Assembly: GCA_026122225.1 (NCBI GenBank) | Contig: JANEZZ010001909.1 | Coordinates: 558,001-622,000 of the forward strand | DNA: 64,000 bases | From: Heloderma charlesbogerti | Lineage: Eukaryota; Chordata; Lepidosauria; Squamata; Helodermatidae | Reading direction: 5' to 3' | Part shown: one piece after another, positions 29,606 to 41,240 of the stretch | How the letters are laid out: each line of letters opens with the position of its first letter | Position numbering within the stretch: position 1 is the first letter of the stretch | Notes under the pieces: generated by a model | Databases searched by the model: none | Told to the model about the DNA's origin: nothing | Seen by the model: the letters and a program-made list of their open reading frames with translations, nothing else | Position numbers and translations under genes: made by a program

Positions 29606-30328
29606 TACACATACCACACACCACCACATAGAGCACCGGAGGGCGACCTCAGCCTATTTTCAAAAGCCCTCTGCATTCAACCTTCAGATCTCTGCCAAAA
29701 GTGTTCTGTGCCTCCCCTGGCTGTGTATGTGTGTGTGTGGGGGGGCATGGTCCTTTGGCAGGGGCGGCGGCTATGGGGACTGTCACAATTAACGCCTACA
29801 CTTCAAATTTTACTGCTACACTGCTGGTGCAAAGATGCTCAGAACAATCCCGCCTGCAGAACTGCAAGCACGCAGGTAAAGGAGGAGGAGGCACAAGAGG
29901 AAGAAACCTGGGGGGTTTGCGATTGCGGACAGTGACGGGACACGTTTAACGGATGCAGAAGAATGTACACGCTGCTGCCATGCAATGCCATGCCAGCTGT
30001 TGCTCAGCTTGAGTGTGCCCAGGCACACAAACATGACTGATCAGTCTGAAGGGGAATCTTTATGCATCTTTTCCTGCTAACCATTTCCTGTTACCCAACC
30101 AGAAACAGGAATTACTAAAACACATACACACACATACACTTCCTCTCCCATGACGTAATCCGTGCATGGAGTGCATGAAGCGCATTATGCACAGCTATGT
30201 GACGAAACCTAATCACGGCTTGCTTGCTTTCTTGCTTTCTTTCTGATCTTCATTAACAAATCCAGAACACTTTGCAGGATTTTTTTTTCTTAAATGGGGA
30301 GGAAAACTTCATAGGAAACAGATGAAAC

Positions 30329-30646
30329 CAGGGGTGTCGAACCTCTTTCAGCCCAAGGGCCAAATTAAATTTCAGAGAAGCTCTTGGGGGCCACATTCCA
30401 GTGGTAGGCGAGGCCAAAGGCAAAAGGGGCAGGCAAAATGCGAGCATATTTTAGCATAAATCTCTTCCTGTCAATAACTAAGCCTTAGGAGAGGCAATTC
30501 AACCTTTTAGAATGGAGGAAACCATGCAAAAGCCAGGAAACCACCAAATGATCAGCATTCGGGGGGAAGTGGACAGGGCCAGGGGAAGGGGGCATGGCTA
30601 TTTGAGGGCCGGATTTGGTCCACAGGCCTAAGGTTCAACATCCCTG
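30329..30646. mobile_element. Non-autonomous hAT element (CAGGGGTG type), 318 bp
   Basis: Inverted ends CAGGGGTGTCGAAC / GTTCAACATCCCTG, with flanks GATGAAAC (30321-30328) and GATTAAAC (30647-30654), an 8-bp duplication with one change. Other copies with the same ends and 8-bp flanks are at 53359-53628 and 57267-57621. Confidence 0.82.
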
Positions 30647-30769
30647 GATTAAACTCTTCTAATTTCCTGGGTGCTTCTGTTAGCAATCTCATGCTCCCCC
30701 TTTTACTATAGGAGAAGCCATGTTCCCCAGCGAGTGAGTGGGAAATAATTCCTACTTCACACGGTACAT

Positions 30770-31085
30770 ACTCAAGCTATGGAATTTGGTGCCCCAAGAT
30801 GTAGTGAGGGCCAACAATTTGGATGGCTTTAAAAGGGGATTAGACAAATAACTAATGGAGGACGAGCCTATCAATGGCTACTAGTCCAGATGGCTATATG
30901 CTACCTCCAGTATCAGAGGCAGTCTGCCTATGGACACCAGTTGCTGGGAAACATGGGCTGGAGGATGCTATTGCACTCACGTCCTATATGTGGGTCATCT
31001 GGTTGGCCACTGTGGGAACAGAATGCTGGACTAGAGAGGCCTTTCGTCTGATCCAGCATGGCTGTTTGTATGTTCCTCTGTGGCA
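30770..31085 (+). repeat. CR1-type LINE 3' fragment
   Basis: 'ctatggaatttggtgccccaagatgtagtgagggccaacaatttggatggcttt..gctactagtccagatggctatatgctacctccag..tgctggactagagaggcctttcgtctgatccagc'. A reversed scrap of the same family lies at about 31180-31290. Confidence 0.75.
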
Positions 31086-31589
31086 CTGGTAAGAAATAAT
31101 GTCAAGAGTATCTTTTAAAATCCCTCCCTGCCCTTACATGGCAGGAGGAAAACATGCAACCGTCTTCTCCTTCTCATAAGAACAGAAGAAGGACTGTGCT
31201 GGATCAGGCCAAGGGTCCAGCATTCTGTTCACACAGTGCCTGACCGGCTGTCAACAAGAAGCCCTCAAGCAGGAGACGAGTGCAACAGCACCCTGTTGAA
31301 TTCTTCGTGAATGTCTTACCCCATTTAAGAATTTCTGAATTCTTAGCAAATGTCTTACCCCGTTTAAGTGACTATTTTGCACCTGGCTCCCATCAGTGGA
31401 TTTTGAGGTTCTAGTAAAAAGCAAAGTAGGTCTTGCAAGCCTAACGTCTGCCCATCTTTGCTCTGCTACATGCGACATTGCCAGATTCAGAAGTTGGAAA
31501 GCAGAAGTCCAACAACCCACATTGGAATAAAAGAAGCGATCTGCGAATTGCAACAAAAGCCGGTGTGGTGCAGTGGCTAGACCGAGACC

Positions 31590-31811
31590 ACAGGAGAGCC
31601 AGCGTAGTGTAGTGGTTAGAGTATTGGACTGAGAGTCAGGAGACCCAAGTTCTAATCCCCACTTAGACATGAAGTTCACTGGGTGACTTTGGGCCAGTCA
31701 CTGACTCAGACTAACCAACCTCACAGGATTGTTGTGAAGATAAAATGCAGAGGAGGAGGATCATGTAACCCACCTTGGGCTGCTTGGAGGAAAGGCAGGA
31801 TATAAATGAAA

Positions 31812-31849
<38 letters not shown>

Positions 31850-31850
31850 C
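31590..31850 (+). mobile_element. tRNA-derived squamate SINE with (AAAG)n tail
   Basis: The cleanest copy here: 'gagccagcgtagtgtagtggttagagtattggactgagagtcaggagacccaagttctaatcccc' through 'ggaaaggcaggatataaatga', ending in an (AAAG)n run at 31807-31847. 31850-32220 is otherwise featureless. Confidence 0.88.
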
Positions 31851-32224
31851 CACTTCTAGGACTCCAAAGCCCCTCTCGTGTTTTGGGTTGCATGCACGAA
31901 AGACAGAAACTTTCAATCTGCTTCTGTAAATCTTAAAACTGTATAGATGTTTATATAGGAAGATCAATTTTCAACCACATTCCAATTTCCCTGGATTGGT
32001 GGTGCTGTTCAGTGTTTTCTTTCTTTGGCTTGTTTTCTTTACATTGCCTGTTCTATCAAACATGTTTTTAGTTTTCCATCCACCCTTCTGTAGACATTTC
32101 GGAATGATCCTCCCCACACACACATTTTAACCTCTGCTGTGATTGGAAAACCAGGTGAGTTTCACCCAACCTAGATTCCCTTTGCCTTTCCTCTTATCTG
32201 CCCTCCAATGAAACTAACAATTTT

Positions 32225-35200
32225 GTTGTTGTTCAGTCATTCAGTCGTGTCCAGCTCTTCGTGACCCCATGGACCACAGCACGCCAGGCCTTCCTGTCCT
32301 CCACTCTCTCCCGGAGTGTGCTCAAGTTCATATTCATTGCATCGGTGATGCTATCTAGCCACCTCATCCTCTGCCATCCCCTTCTCCTTTTGCCTTCAGT
32401 CTTTCCCAGCATCAGGGTCTTTTCCAGAGAGTTTACTCGTCGCATTAGGTGGCCAAAATATTTGAGCTTCAGCTTCAGTATCTGTCCTTCCAATGAGCAG
32501 TCAGGGTTGATTTCCTTTAGGATGGACTGATTTGACCTCCTGCAGTCCAGGGGACTCGTAAGAGTCTTCTCCAGCACCACAGTTCGAAAGCATCAATTCT
32601 TCGGCGCTCAGCCTTCCTTATAGTCCAGCTTTCACAGCCATACGTTGCTACTGGGAAAACCATAGCTTTGATTAGACGGACCTTTGTCGGCAAGGTGATG
32701 TCTCTGCTTCTTACTATGCTGTCTAGGTTTGCCATAGCTTTCCTCCCAAGGAGCAAGCGTCTTTTAATTTCATGGCTGCAGTCACCGTCTGCGGTGATCT
32801 TGGAGCCCAAGAAATAAAATCTGTCACTGCTTCCATTTCTTCCCCTTCTATATGCCAGGAAGTGATGGGGCCAGATGCCATGATTTTAGTTTTTTTAATG
32901 TTGAGTTTCAAACCAGCTTTTGCACTCTCCTCTTTCACCCTCAACAAGAGGCTCTTTAGATCCTCTTCGCTTTCTGCCATTAGGGTGGTATCGTCCGAGT
33001 ATCAAAGGTTGTTGATAATTCTCCCAGCAATCTTAATTCCAACCTGTGATTCATCCAACCCGGTGTTTCTCATGATGTACTCTGCATATAAATTAAATAA
33101 GCAGGGTGACAATATACAGCCTTGTCATACTTCTTTCCCAATTTTGAACCAATCGGTTGTTCCATGTCCGGTTCTTACTGTTGCTTCTTGACCCTCATAC
33201 AGGTTTCTCAGGAGACAGGTAAGGTGGTCTGGTACTCCCATCTCTTTAAGAATTTGCCAGAGTTTGTTGTGATCCACACAATCAAAGGCTTTAGCGTAGT
33301 CAATGAAGCAGAAATAGACGTTTTTCTGGAATTCTCTTGCTTTCTCCATGATGCAGCGAATGTTGGCGATGTGATCTCTAGTTCCTCTGCCTCTTCGAAA
33401 CCCAGCTTGTACTTCCAGTAGTTCTCGGTTCACATACTGCTGAAGCCTAGCTTGTAGGATTTTGAGCATCACCTTGCTGGCATGTGAAATGAGCGCAATT
33501 GTGCAGTAGTTTGAACACTCTTTGGCATTGCCTTTCTTTGGAATTGGAATGTAAACTGACCTTTTCCAGTCTTGTGGCCACTGTTGAGTGTTCCAAATTT
33601 GTTGGCATATTGAGTGCAGCACTTTAACAGCATCATCTTTTAGGATTTTAAATAGCTCAGCTGGAATACTGTCATCTCCACTAGCTTTGTTGTTAGTAAT
33701 GCTTCCTAAGGCCCACTTGACTTCACTCTCTAGGATGTCAGGCTCAAATTCAGTTACCGCACTATCATGGCTATCAGGGACATTAAGATGTTTCCTGTAT
33801 AGTTCTTCTGTGTATTCTTTCCATCTCTTCTTAATCTCAACTGCTTCTGTTAGGTCCCTGCTTTCTTTGTCCTTTATTATGCACAAACGTTCTTTACACA
33901 AAACGTTCCCTTGATATCTCCGATTTTCTTGAAAAGATCTCTAGTCTCCCCCATTCTATTGTTTTCCTCGATTTCTTTGCATTGTTCATTTCAGAAGGCC
34001 TTCTTGTCTCTCCTTGCTATTCTCTGGAACTCTGCATTCAGTTGGATATATCTTCCCCTTTCTCCCTTGCTTTTCGCTTCCCTTCTTTCCTCAGCTACTT
34101 GTAAAGCCTCATCAGACAGCCACTTTGCTTTCTTGAATTTCTTTTTCTTTGGGATGGATTTAATTGCTGCCTCCTGAACAGTGTTACGGACCTCCATCCA
34201 TAGTTCCTCAGGCACTCTGTCTATCAGGTCTAATCCCTTAAATCTATTCCTCACCTCCACTGTATATTCATAAGGGATATGATTTAGGTCATACCTGAAT
34301 GGTTTAGTGGTTTTCCCTACGTTCTTCAATTTAAGCCGAAATTTTGCAATAAGAAGCTCATGATCTGAGCCATAGTCAGCTCCAGGTCTTGTTTTTCCTG
34401 ACTGTATAGAGCTTCTCCATCTTTGTCTGCAAAGGACATAATCAATCTGATTTCGATATTGACCATCTGGTGATGTCCATGTGTAGAGTCACCTCTCGTG
34501 CTGTTGGAAAAGAGTGTTTGCTATGATCAGCGTGTTCTCTTGGCAAAAGTCTATTAGCCTTTGTCCTGCTTCATTTTGTACACCAAGGCCATGCTTGCCT
34601 GTTATTCCGGTTATTTCTTGACTTCCTACTTTGGCATTCCAATCCCCTATGATGAAAAGGACATCTTTTTTTGGTGTTAGTTCTAGAAGTTGTAGGTCTT
34701 CATAGAACCGATCAACCTCAGCTTCTTCGGCCTCAGTGGTTGGGGCATAGACTTGAATTATTGTGATGTTTAATGGTTTGCCTTGGATTCGTAATGAGAT
34801 CATTCTGTCATTTTTGAGATTGTACCCCAGTACTGCTTTTCCCACCCTTTTGTTGACTATGAGTGCTACTCCATTTCTTCTAAGGGATTCTTGCCCACAG
34901 TAGTAGGTATGATGGTCACCTGAATTAAATTCACCCATGCCTGTCCATTTTAGTTCGCTGATTCCCAAGATGTCGATGTTCAATCTTGCCATCTCATGTT
35001 TGACCACCTCCAGCTTACCTTGATTCATTGATCTGACATTCCAGGTTCCTAAACAATATTGTTCTTTACAGCATCGGGCTTTCTTTTCACCACCAGACAC
35101 ATCCACAGCTGAGTGTCCTTTCGGCTTTGGCCCAGCCGCTTCACTCTTTCTGGCATTACTTGGAAATTCCCTCTGCTCTTCCCCAGTAGTATATTGGACA

Positions 35201-35300
35201 CCTTCCGACCTGAGGGGCTCATCTTCCGGCGTCATATCTTTTAGCCTTGTGATACGTTCCATGGGGTTTTCTTGGCAAGAATACTGGAGCGGGTTGCCTT
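32225..35300 (-). mobile_element. Near full-length RTE/BovB LINE, decayed
   Basis: On the - strand the order is as in a BovB element: an N-terminal region (from 35262), an APE-type endonuclease (GTWNVRSMNQGKLEV, ELKWTG, FIIGDWNAKVG; 35130-34600), a linker, the reverse transcriptase (SIPAELFK, FIDYAKAFDCVDHNKLW, and YSDDTT near 32990) and the C-terminal LKLKYFGHLMR block, ending at the 'agtcattcagtcgtgtccagctcttcgtgacc' tail near 32240. It is inactive: stops break the frame at about 34489, 33985, 33124 and 33007, and frames shift between blocks. At about 3.07 kb it is close to the full length of the family. Confidence 0.92.
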
Positions 35301-35784
35301 TTCCTTCTCCAGTGGATCACATTTTGTCAGAACTCTCCACCATGACCTGTCCATCTTGGGTGGCCCTGCATGGCATAGCTTATGGCTTCACTGAGTTACA
35401 CAAGCCCCTTCGCCACAACAAGGCAGTGATCCATGTAGGGGGAAACTAACAATGCTTTCCCCCAAACCTTGCCAGTTTTACCGGCGCAGAGGGTGGCAGT
35501 GGGGAACAGTGAAGGAAATGAACAGTGAGGTGGGTATCCCTCTCAGAGGTGGCTGTGTATTGGGGGCAAATGTGGCAGTGACCCACCAACCCACTTGAGG
35601 CAGAGCAATCCCCTCATAACCAGGCACATCTGCTCCAATGCATAGCATGCAGCTGCGAAGTTCCACACACAACCTTCTTCTGTCCTCCTCCAGCAATCTC
35701 AGTGGAATATTGAGCAAGTGCCCTGCCTTCCGCCCCACCAGCCCCAGTGGACACCAGCCACTACTGGTCCCTCTGTGATTCAAG

Positions 35785-36640
35785 GCCGGCTCTCCCATTA
35801 GGCAACTTGAGGTGACTACCTCAGGCGGTGTCAAGAGCGCCCTAGCTGTCTCTTTCAGTCTACTTCAATAGCTAACTCAAGACACAGACAAAAGGATTCT
35901 TTTCAAGGCTTTAATCCTTTTACAACTTAATGACTCTTTCAGATGCTAATCACCAGCAACTAAGCAAGGAACAGCACTGGGGAAAAGATAGCAGAGTAGC
36001 CTGGTCTCTCTGCTATCTTTTCTGCTATCTGGTCTAAATGGTCCGCATTTGAAGGAGAATCACGGGAAGACCCTGAACTTATGGGCTAGGAAGAGATCCT
36101 CCCTCTTTCCCTTGGGTCTTCAGGACACAACCGTTGCTTGCGCGCCAAACAAGCGCTACGCCTCCTTTCCGCACCCTCTAACTGTCGTCGCTCCCTGCAT
36201 CGGCGTTGAGCGTCCAGCAAGCCCCCCTCCAGCACTCTCTCGCTGCCAGGGTCACTATCTATCCCAGGAATGCTGGCAGGAGGACTCTCTGCCAGCTGCT
36301 GTGCCTGTGAGAGATGAGAGCACTCCTCTCCCACGGATTGCTGTTCCTCCTCAGAATCAGAACTGCTCTGGGTTTCTATGGGCTCAGTTTCCACCCTGAC
36401 AGGCGGCAGATGCTGGGGGTGTGGCAGCAAGGTAATGGAGGATGGAACTATGGAGGCTATGCAGCCTGCATTGCACCCCTTACTGGTGTGGTGGTGAACG
36501 CTGTCCTAACACCAGTGTTGAAGTAAAATTCAACTATCCCTCCAGTCACCCTCTGTGAGCAGAATGATGTGTGTGCGTCTGTGCCTTTTTATCCTTCTCC
36601 TCAGGCGACAAAGTGTTTTGAGCCAGCCCTGCTGCGATTG
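35785..36640 (+). repeat. Family C repeat split by a solo LTR
   Basis: 35785-35828 ('ggccggctctcccattaggcaacttgaggtgactacctcaggcgg') continues at 36402 ('ggcggcagatgctggggg..ccagtgttgaagtaaaattcaac..cctcaggcgacaaagtg'). Confidence 0.75.
35829..36401 (-). mobile_element. Solo LTR, 573 bp, with 5-bp target duplication
   Basis: Ends TGTCAAGAG..CCCTGACA (TGT..ACA type), flanked by GGCGG on both sides (35824-35828 and 36402-36406). The sense strand is probably -, where an ATTAAA motif and an ORF that enters from the LTR boundary are found (VRVETEPIE, then [15 protein letters not shown], about 100 codons). A second copy is at 59924-60461. Host repeat continuity proves that this is a solo LTR and not a fragment. 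Gypsy-type or retroviral origin is undecided. Confidence 0.88.
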
Positions 36641-36799
36641 CATGCTGGTCTTCTAGGTCCTGCCTGGGCCACATCCAAGGAAAACAAGTCCAGGAATGTC
36701 TTACCCCACAATAATTTAAGGGGATGCGGTATGATAAGACAGAGAGGATGCAGACTGGCTTCTTAAAGGCCTGTAGGAGTCAGACAGTGAAGCAACCAC

Positions 36800-37115
36800 C
36801 CTGAGAGGTGGACCAACCAGCCTCTGCTTGAAAACCTTGAACAAAGGAGAGTCCACCACCTTCGGAGACAGCCTGTTCTACTTATTGTTGAATAATTCCC
36901 AGAGTGGAGAAGTCTGTCCTAATGTTTAGTGGAAATCCCCTTTACTGTAATGTGAACCTATTGGCTCAGGTCCTATCCTCTGGAACAACAGAGAAGAAAT
37001 TTGTAGCAGCTTCTATGCCCAGCCCTTTAAATACTTGAAGATGGTTATCATATTGCCTCTTAACCATCTCTTCCACAGGCTAACAAACCTAACTCCTTCT
37101 ACCTTTCCTTACAGG
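36800..37115 (-). repeat. CR1-type LINE 3' fragment (reverse)
   Basis: 'accaaccagcctctgcttgaaaacctt..tccaccaccttcggagacagcctgttc..gtctgtcctaatgtttagtgg..cttctatgcccagccctttaaatacttgaagatgg' is the reverse of CR1 tail sequence. Confidence 0.7.
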
Positions 37116-37324
37116 ACTAGGCTCCACCTGGTCCCTCTGCGTCTTTCTTGCCCGCCACCACTGAACTCTACAGCCTATCTTTTCCTGGCTACCTGAAGGA
37201 TTGTATCCTCCTGTATATACCTGCCAGGACCTTAAGGTCATCCTCAGAAGCCCTCTGGGTGCCCCCACCTAATGAGGTGAGGTGGTCCCTGCTCATGTTG
37301 TCACATTTTCAGCACCAGGTGAAG

Positions 37325-37640
37325 ACCCGGCTGGCTGAGGAATGCTGGGAGTTGTAGGACTTTTTTTCTGTCTAAAAGTCCATAGGATTGCACCCTCAGT
37401 TTAAAAAAAGAATGTGTGTGAGTATAAGTTAAGATCCTTGCACTTATGTTGGCTTTTAATTTGGTTTTTTACTCTGGTTTTATTCTGTTGAAAACCATTT
37501 AATGTTTATATGTTATCTTTTTATTATGCTATTGTATTTTATGGTTTTAAGTCTTCTTTTGTCAACTGTCCAGACGGCTTTAGCTATTGGATGGTATAGA
37601 AATGAAACCAAATAAATAAATAAATGGATGGATGGATGGA
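37325..37640 (+). repeat. Harbinger-like MITE end, LINE tail and (AAAT)n/(ATGG)n
   Basis: 37340-37398 has 'aatgctgggagttgtaggactttttttctg..aggattgcaccctcag' (half of the Harbinger-like MITE). 37430-37610 is an A/T-rich LINE tail ending in (AAAT)n and (ATGG)n at about 37605-37640. 37640-38400 has no clear feature. Confidence 0.6.
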
Positions 37641-38399
37641 AGTGTTAGTTCTAATTTTTGAACAGCATCAACCACTTTTAAGCGCTCAATAAAATAATAA
37701 CAAATTAAAGCAGCAATAGAGTAACTTGTGAATGACAGTAACGCATGTCCGCCAAAGGGAAAAGATCTGAGCAATAATGAGCATCGCACTTTAAAATGCA
37801 AGTGTGGTTTTTCAACCTAAGGGGGCCAACGGGGAAGCCTCTGGTTCCAATTTCACTTCTTTACTAGGTTGCTCTAGGCAAGTTGCTATTCACTCAGCCT
37901 CCCACCATCTGTAACGTGGGTTTAACGCTGGCCTACCTTACAGGGTTGTCTATATTACTGAGAAAATTGATGCAAGATGAACATTCTAAAAGTGCTGAAT
38001 TGCTATTATGCAACTCTTGTGATCCAGAATGCAAGAGAGAAGGAGAACGGGACTCAAGCTGGGACCCTTTGTTTCACATCTGCTTTTGGGATAGACAGGC
38101 AAGAAATAAAAAGCCCCCACCTCTTCACCCCCATATTTCCCAAGACCTATGGGCACATGTTGTCCCAGCGAGGCTGAGAGCTGGGCACTCCCATTCCAGA
38201 TGTTCCCATCCTTTCCTCCAACGTACACATCTGGAAAACATTGAGTTTTCCCAGCCACTGCTCAACAGCATGTTAAAGCTGCCAAGGACAGCTGCTAATG
38301 GAAATTTCAGTACAGCCCTGGAGCGCTGACACATGGGGGTCAGAAAAGAGTCTGCCACATTCCCATAACTCGGATTCCCATACAATCTCATACCTGAGA

Positions 38400-39060
38400 T
38401 TTAGTAGGAATGAAAATAAATAAATAATGAAGCCACACCATGCAATGACAGTTTAGTGTTTTATTCTCCTCCAATTTCTCCAGCGTCAATAAATTAACAT
38501 CAATGGGACACCCACACCTCTGGATGGAAGATGGTGATTTGCCCAGAAATATCGCCGGTTCTATACCATTAGGTGCATCTTTCAAGATTCTTGCTAAGGC
38601 CAACATCAGAGAGGGAAAATTAGCTAATGGAGGCTGGGAGGTGAAGTGGAATGACCCCATCAGAAGATGTCCAACATCATTCACTGCAGAGAACTGGTAA
38701 GAAGCCTTCTGGGGTCTCAGACCGGGGCCCTGAGCCACAAGACCCTTTGCCGTGTTTTTGCTGCATCAGATGAACACGGCTAGCCCTCCGGCAGTTCTCT
38801 CTGGGTTTCTTCTCCAGCCCTGCCTCTTTAGTACCTCTGTTTTATTATTATTTTTAAACTCAAATAAAAAAAATAATAATAAATACATAAATATACATAA
38901 TTTGCACATCATCACATCTTAAATGACTCTTTACATTCCAACCAAAAGCAGCCACCTCTTTCTGTCTGTCTGTCTGTCTGTCTGTCTTTCTTTTTTAAAA
39001 GAAGAAATGTGAGACAGTTGCCTCTTCGTCCAGAATAGATCCATTAAAAAAAAAAAAATG
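38400..39060 (-). other. A/T-rich stretch, possible 3' UTR of LRRN4CL
   Basis: Holds several AATAAA motifs on the - strand (for example 38461-38473 and 38838-38850) and a (CTGT)n run at about 38962-38990, 0.9-1.5 kb downstream of the LRRN4CL stop codon. It may contain the polyadenylation site, but no single site stands out. Confidence 0.3.
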
Positions 39061-39269
39061 GAAATGACAATTCGGCAGAAGCGGAAATACATTCAGGTTT
39101 TCTTGAGCGGGCTGCAGCAGTCTGCGCTGATTAGACTGGGCGCTTGTGGAGGAAAGAGTGGTAGCGATGGCACAGGTTTATTGCAGACCTCTTCCCAAGT
39201 GAGGGAGGGGGGCACCACCTGGCCACCCCCACAAGACCAAAGTTCATGAGGTGTATATACCCAGACAAG

Positions 39270-39625
39270 GATGGTGTCAAGGGTAGGCCTAGTTGGGCAC
39301 CTGCTAAGGGCCCACACCCCAGCAGGGGCCCACTGGAATGAGCCCCCTGGAGTTGCTCCTCCTCTTCCCCATCACAGCCTGCTTGTTCCCCGGCCTCTTG
39401 CTCCAGCCCAGATGATGGAGGTGGCGAGAGGGAGGAGCAGGAGATGCCACGGCCGATTTGATCCTGGGCTGTCTGTGTGGCAAGCAAGCAAGTGGTAGCA
39501 ATGATGGGAAGGGGAGGAGGAGAAGGAGCAGCTGGTGAGGATGGCAGTGAGAGGGTAGGTTCACTGAGGGAGGGGGCCTATGGAGGGTATCCTGCCCAAG
39601 CCCCCCCAATACATCTGGAGCCAAT
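39270..39625 (+). repeat. Family B repeat, copy 5
   Basis: 'gtgtcaagggtaggcctagttgggcacctgctaagggcccacaccccagcaggggcccactgg..aagcaagcaagtggtagcaatgatgg', directly downstream of LRRN4CL and perhaps within its 3' UTR. Confidence 0.65.
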
Positions 39626-39931
39626 ACTGTACCCAAATTCTCCAGCATCGATTGCACAGAATTGCTGCCCCTTCCTTCTGGCCCTGGGCTACCATCTACT
39701 TAGTGAAAAGCGATGGGTCCAGGTGAAGTCCCACACATGGCAGGGCTCCTTTCACTCACAGCTGCTAAGCACAACGGAATGGAATGGCATCTCTGTAGCG
39801 GACGGCAACAGCCACAGGACCAAGCCATCCTCCTCCAGCTCTGCACAACGGCTCTTTTCTTGAGAGTCCGACCAGGCACTGGACAAGACCATGAGTGCTT
39901 CAGACCCGTGGAGAGGCCTGCCAGGGCAACC

Positions 39932-40792
39932 TTACAGCTGCTCCTCGCTCCGGAATGAGCTGTTGGCCGCCCCACCCAGGCCCGGTTCACCCTCCAGGAT
40001 GTTATCCAGGGACCCGTGGGGGAGACGTTTCTTCTTGCGGCAGCAGAAATGCCATGCCAAGGCAGAGATGACTACCAGGACAACAGCAGATGCCAGTCCT
40101 GCCGCGATGTAAGCGTAGGGCATCTGCCAGGCCGGGGTTCGGACAATCTGACATGGCCCATGCCCCTGGTCACCGTCGTCTGTGCGGCTGGACCCGGCCT
40201 GGTTGGAGGCGACGATACAGAACAGGTATTCCTGATCGGGTGCCAACCCCGAAACCACCGTCAAACGGAAGGTGCTGTTAAGGGCCGGGCCGGAAACGAA
40301 GTCCCCGTTGACGGGACGGTACTGCAACCGGTATTCTTGCACTGTGGAAGAGGGCGCACACCAGTGCAAGCTGGCTCCGGTTTCGCTCACATGGACTGCC
40401 TGCAGGCGGGGTGGTTCGGGGGCCACATGCGGGCCAGTGATCCCGGGGCACGAGCACCCACTGGCCCAGCTCAGCTCCGCACACGGCACCTGAAGGTGCT
40501 GGCAGTGGTCGTAGTTGCAAGGGCGAGGCAGGGGCCGTGGGGGGCCGGGCGTATGGGGCTTCACGGTGCTGTCGTAATCATAGTCATCTGAGTAGTCCTG
40601 GGAAGACTGGGCCCTGGCGGGCGGGGACGTCCTCTCTTTGTGCACCGCTGGGGTGCGGCTCCCCGAGGGATGAGGGAAGAGGCGGTTCTCTTTGAGGGGG
40701 ACAGGCAAAGGGTGCCCCATGCTGGTTGGCGACCCCAGGGGGCAGAGCCTCAAGATCCAGGCTGCCGCCAGGAAAAGTGCTGGGATTTGCAT
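39932..40792 (-). CDS. LRRN4CL: LRRN4 C-terminal-like protein (single-pass membrane protein)
   Basis: One coding exon, 286 residues. It resembles the LRRN4 C-terminal region without the leucine-rich repeats. In order: a signal peptide (about 1-24, ALFLAAAWILRL), a Pro-rich stalk with an acidic Tyr cluster at 66-74 (DYSDDYDYD, a possible tyrosine-sulphation site), a Cys-rich segment (92-115), one fibronectin type III domain (about 126-217, with SLHWCAPS and YLFCIVASN), a transmembrane helix (about 226-250) and a short basic tail (CCRKKKR, then SLDNILEGEP). The function of the human protein is poorly known. The start lies 5 bases inside an exon whose acceptor is cctctcttaacag (exon start 40797), so a non-coding 5' exon must exist. 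Lying next to BSCL2 on the same strand matches human 11q12.3. It is longer than I recall the human protein being, mainly in the stalk. Confidence 0.94.
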   Translation of the reverse strand: MQIPALFLAAAWILRLCPLGSPTSMGHPLPVPLKENRLFPHPSGSRTPAVHKERTSPPARAQSSQDYSDDYDYDSTVKPHTPGPPRPLPRPCNYDHCQHLQVPCAELSWASGCSCPGITGPHVAPEPPRLQAVHVSETGASLHWCAPSSTVQEYRLQYRPVNGDFVSGPALNSTFRLTVVSGLAPDQEYLFCIVASNQAGSSRTDDGDQGHGPCQIVRTPAWQMPYAYIAAGLASAVVLVVISALAWHFCCRKKKRLPHGSLDNILEGEPGLGGAANSSFRSEEQL

Positions 40793-40899
40793 GGGTCCTG
40801 TTAAGAGAGGGGTGGGGAGAACACAGTTTGGGGGAAATTAGCATTTGAGATGTATTATATATTATACCATAACACTGGTTTATACAGCACCTTAGAGCA

Positions 40900-41240
40900 G
40901 GGTTGCAGAACTTCAGGCCTGCGGGCCAAGTCCATCCCTCCTCGGGGGCCAAATCTGAACCTCCCGGGTTCCCCAGATGGCCCCGCCCCCTTCCCCTTTC
41001 TCCCGACCACTGATCATTGAGTAGGTTCCTGGCTTTGGCACTAGTGTTTCCCTGTTCTGACAGTTTCCCCATCCTAAGACTTAGTTACTGCCAGTGAGAG
41101 CTTTAAGCAAAAATACGCTGGTATTTTTTGGCCCTGCCTCTTTTGCCCCACCCATCACTGACCAGGAATGCTGCAAGTTGCAGCCCAAAACATCTGGAGG
41201 GCACCAGGTTGGAGAAGGTGGTATTAAAACGCTTCCATCA
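40900..41240. repeat. 'gccaaatctg..gttccccagatggcc' repeat and palindromic half-element
   Basis: 'gggttgcagaacttcaggcctgcgggcc..gttccccagatggcccc..ccagtgagagctttaagc' is shared with 10.86, 26.95 and 62.25 kb. 41160-41220 ('gcaagttgcagcccaaaacatctggagggcaccaggttgg') is half of the palindromic element. It lies in the 5' intron of LRRN4CL. Confidence 0.6.

Noticed and set aside
31590..31660. tRNA-like sequence with A- and B-box motifs
   Set aside because: It is the head of a SINE (also at 11.36, 16.81, 43.97, 49.7 and 57.8 kb) and cannot fold as a full functional tRNA with its attached body.
32230..35262. In-frame TGA codons of the LINE as possible selenocysteines
   Set aside because: They replace Arg (CGA) or Trp (TGG) codons in a retrotransposon with other frameshifts; there is no SECIS and no redox context.
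36049..36430. ORFs of about 115 codons on both strands
   Set aside because: They lie inside the solo LTR; only the - strand one is treated as noteworthy, as part of the LTR and not as a host gene.
39477..40591. Several + strand ORFs up to 191 codons
   Set aside because: Antisense shadows of LRRN4CL caused by its GC-rich composition.
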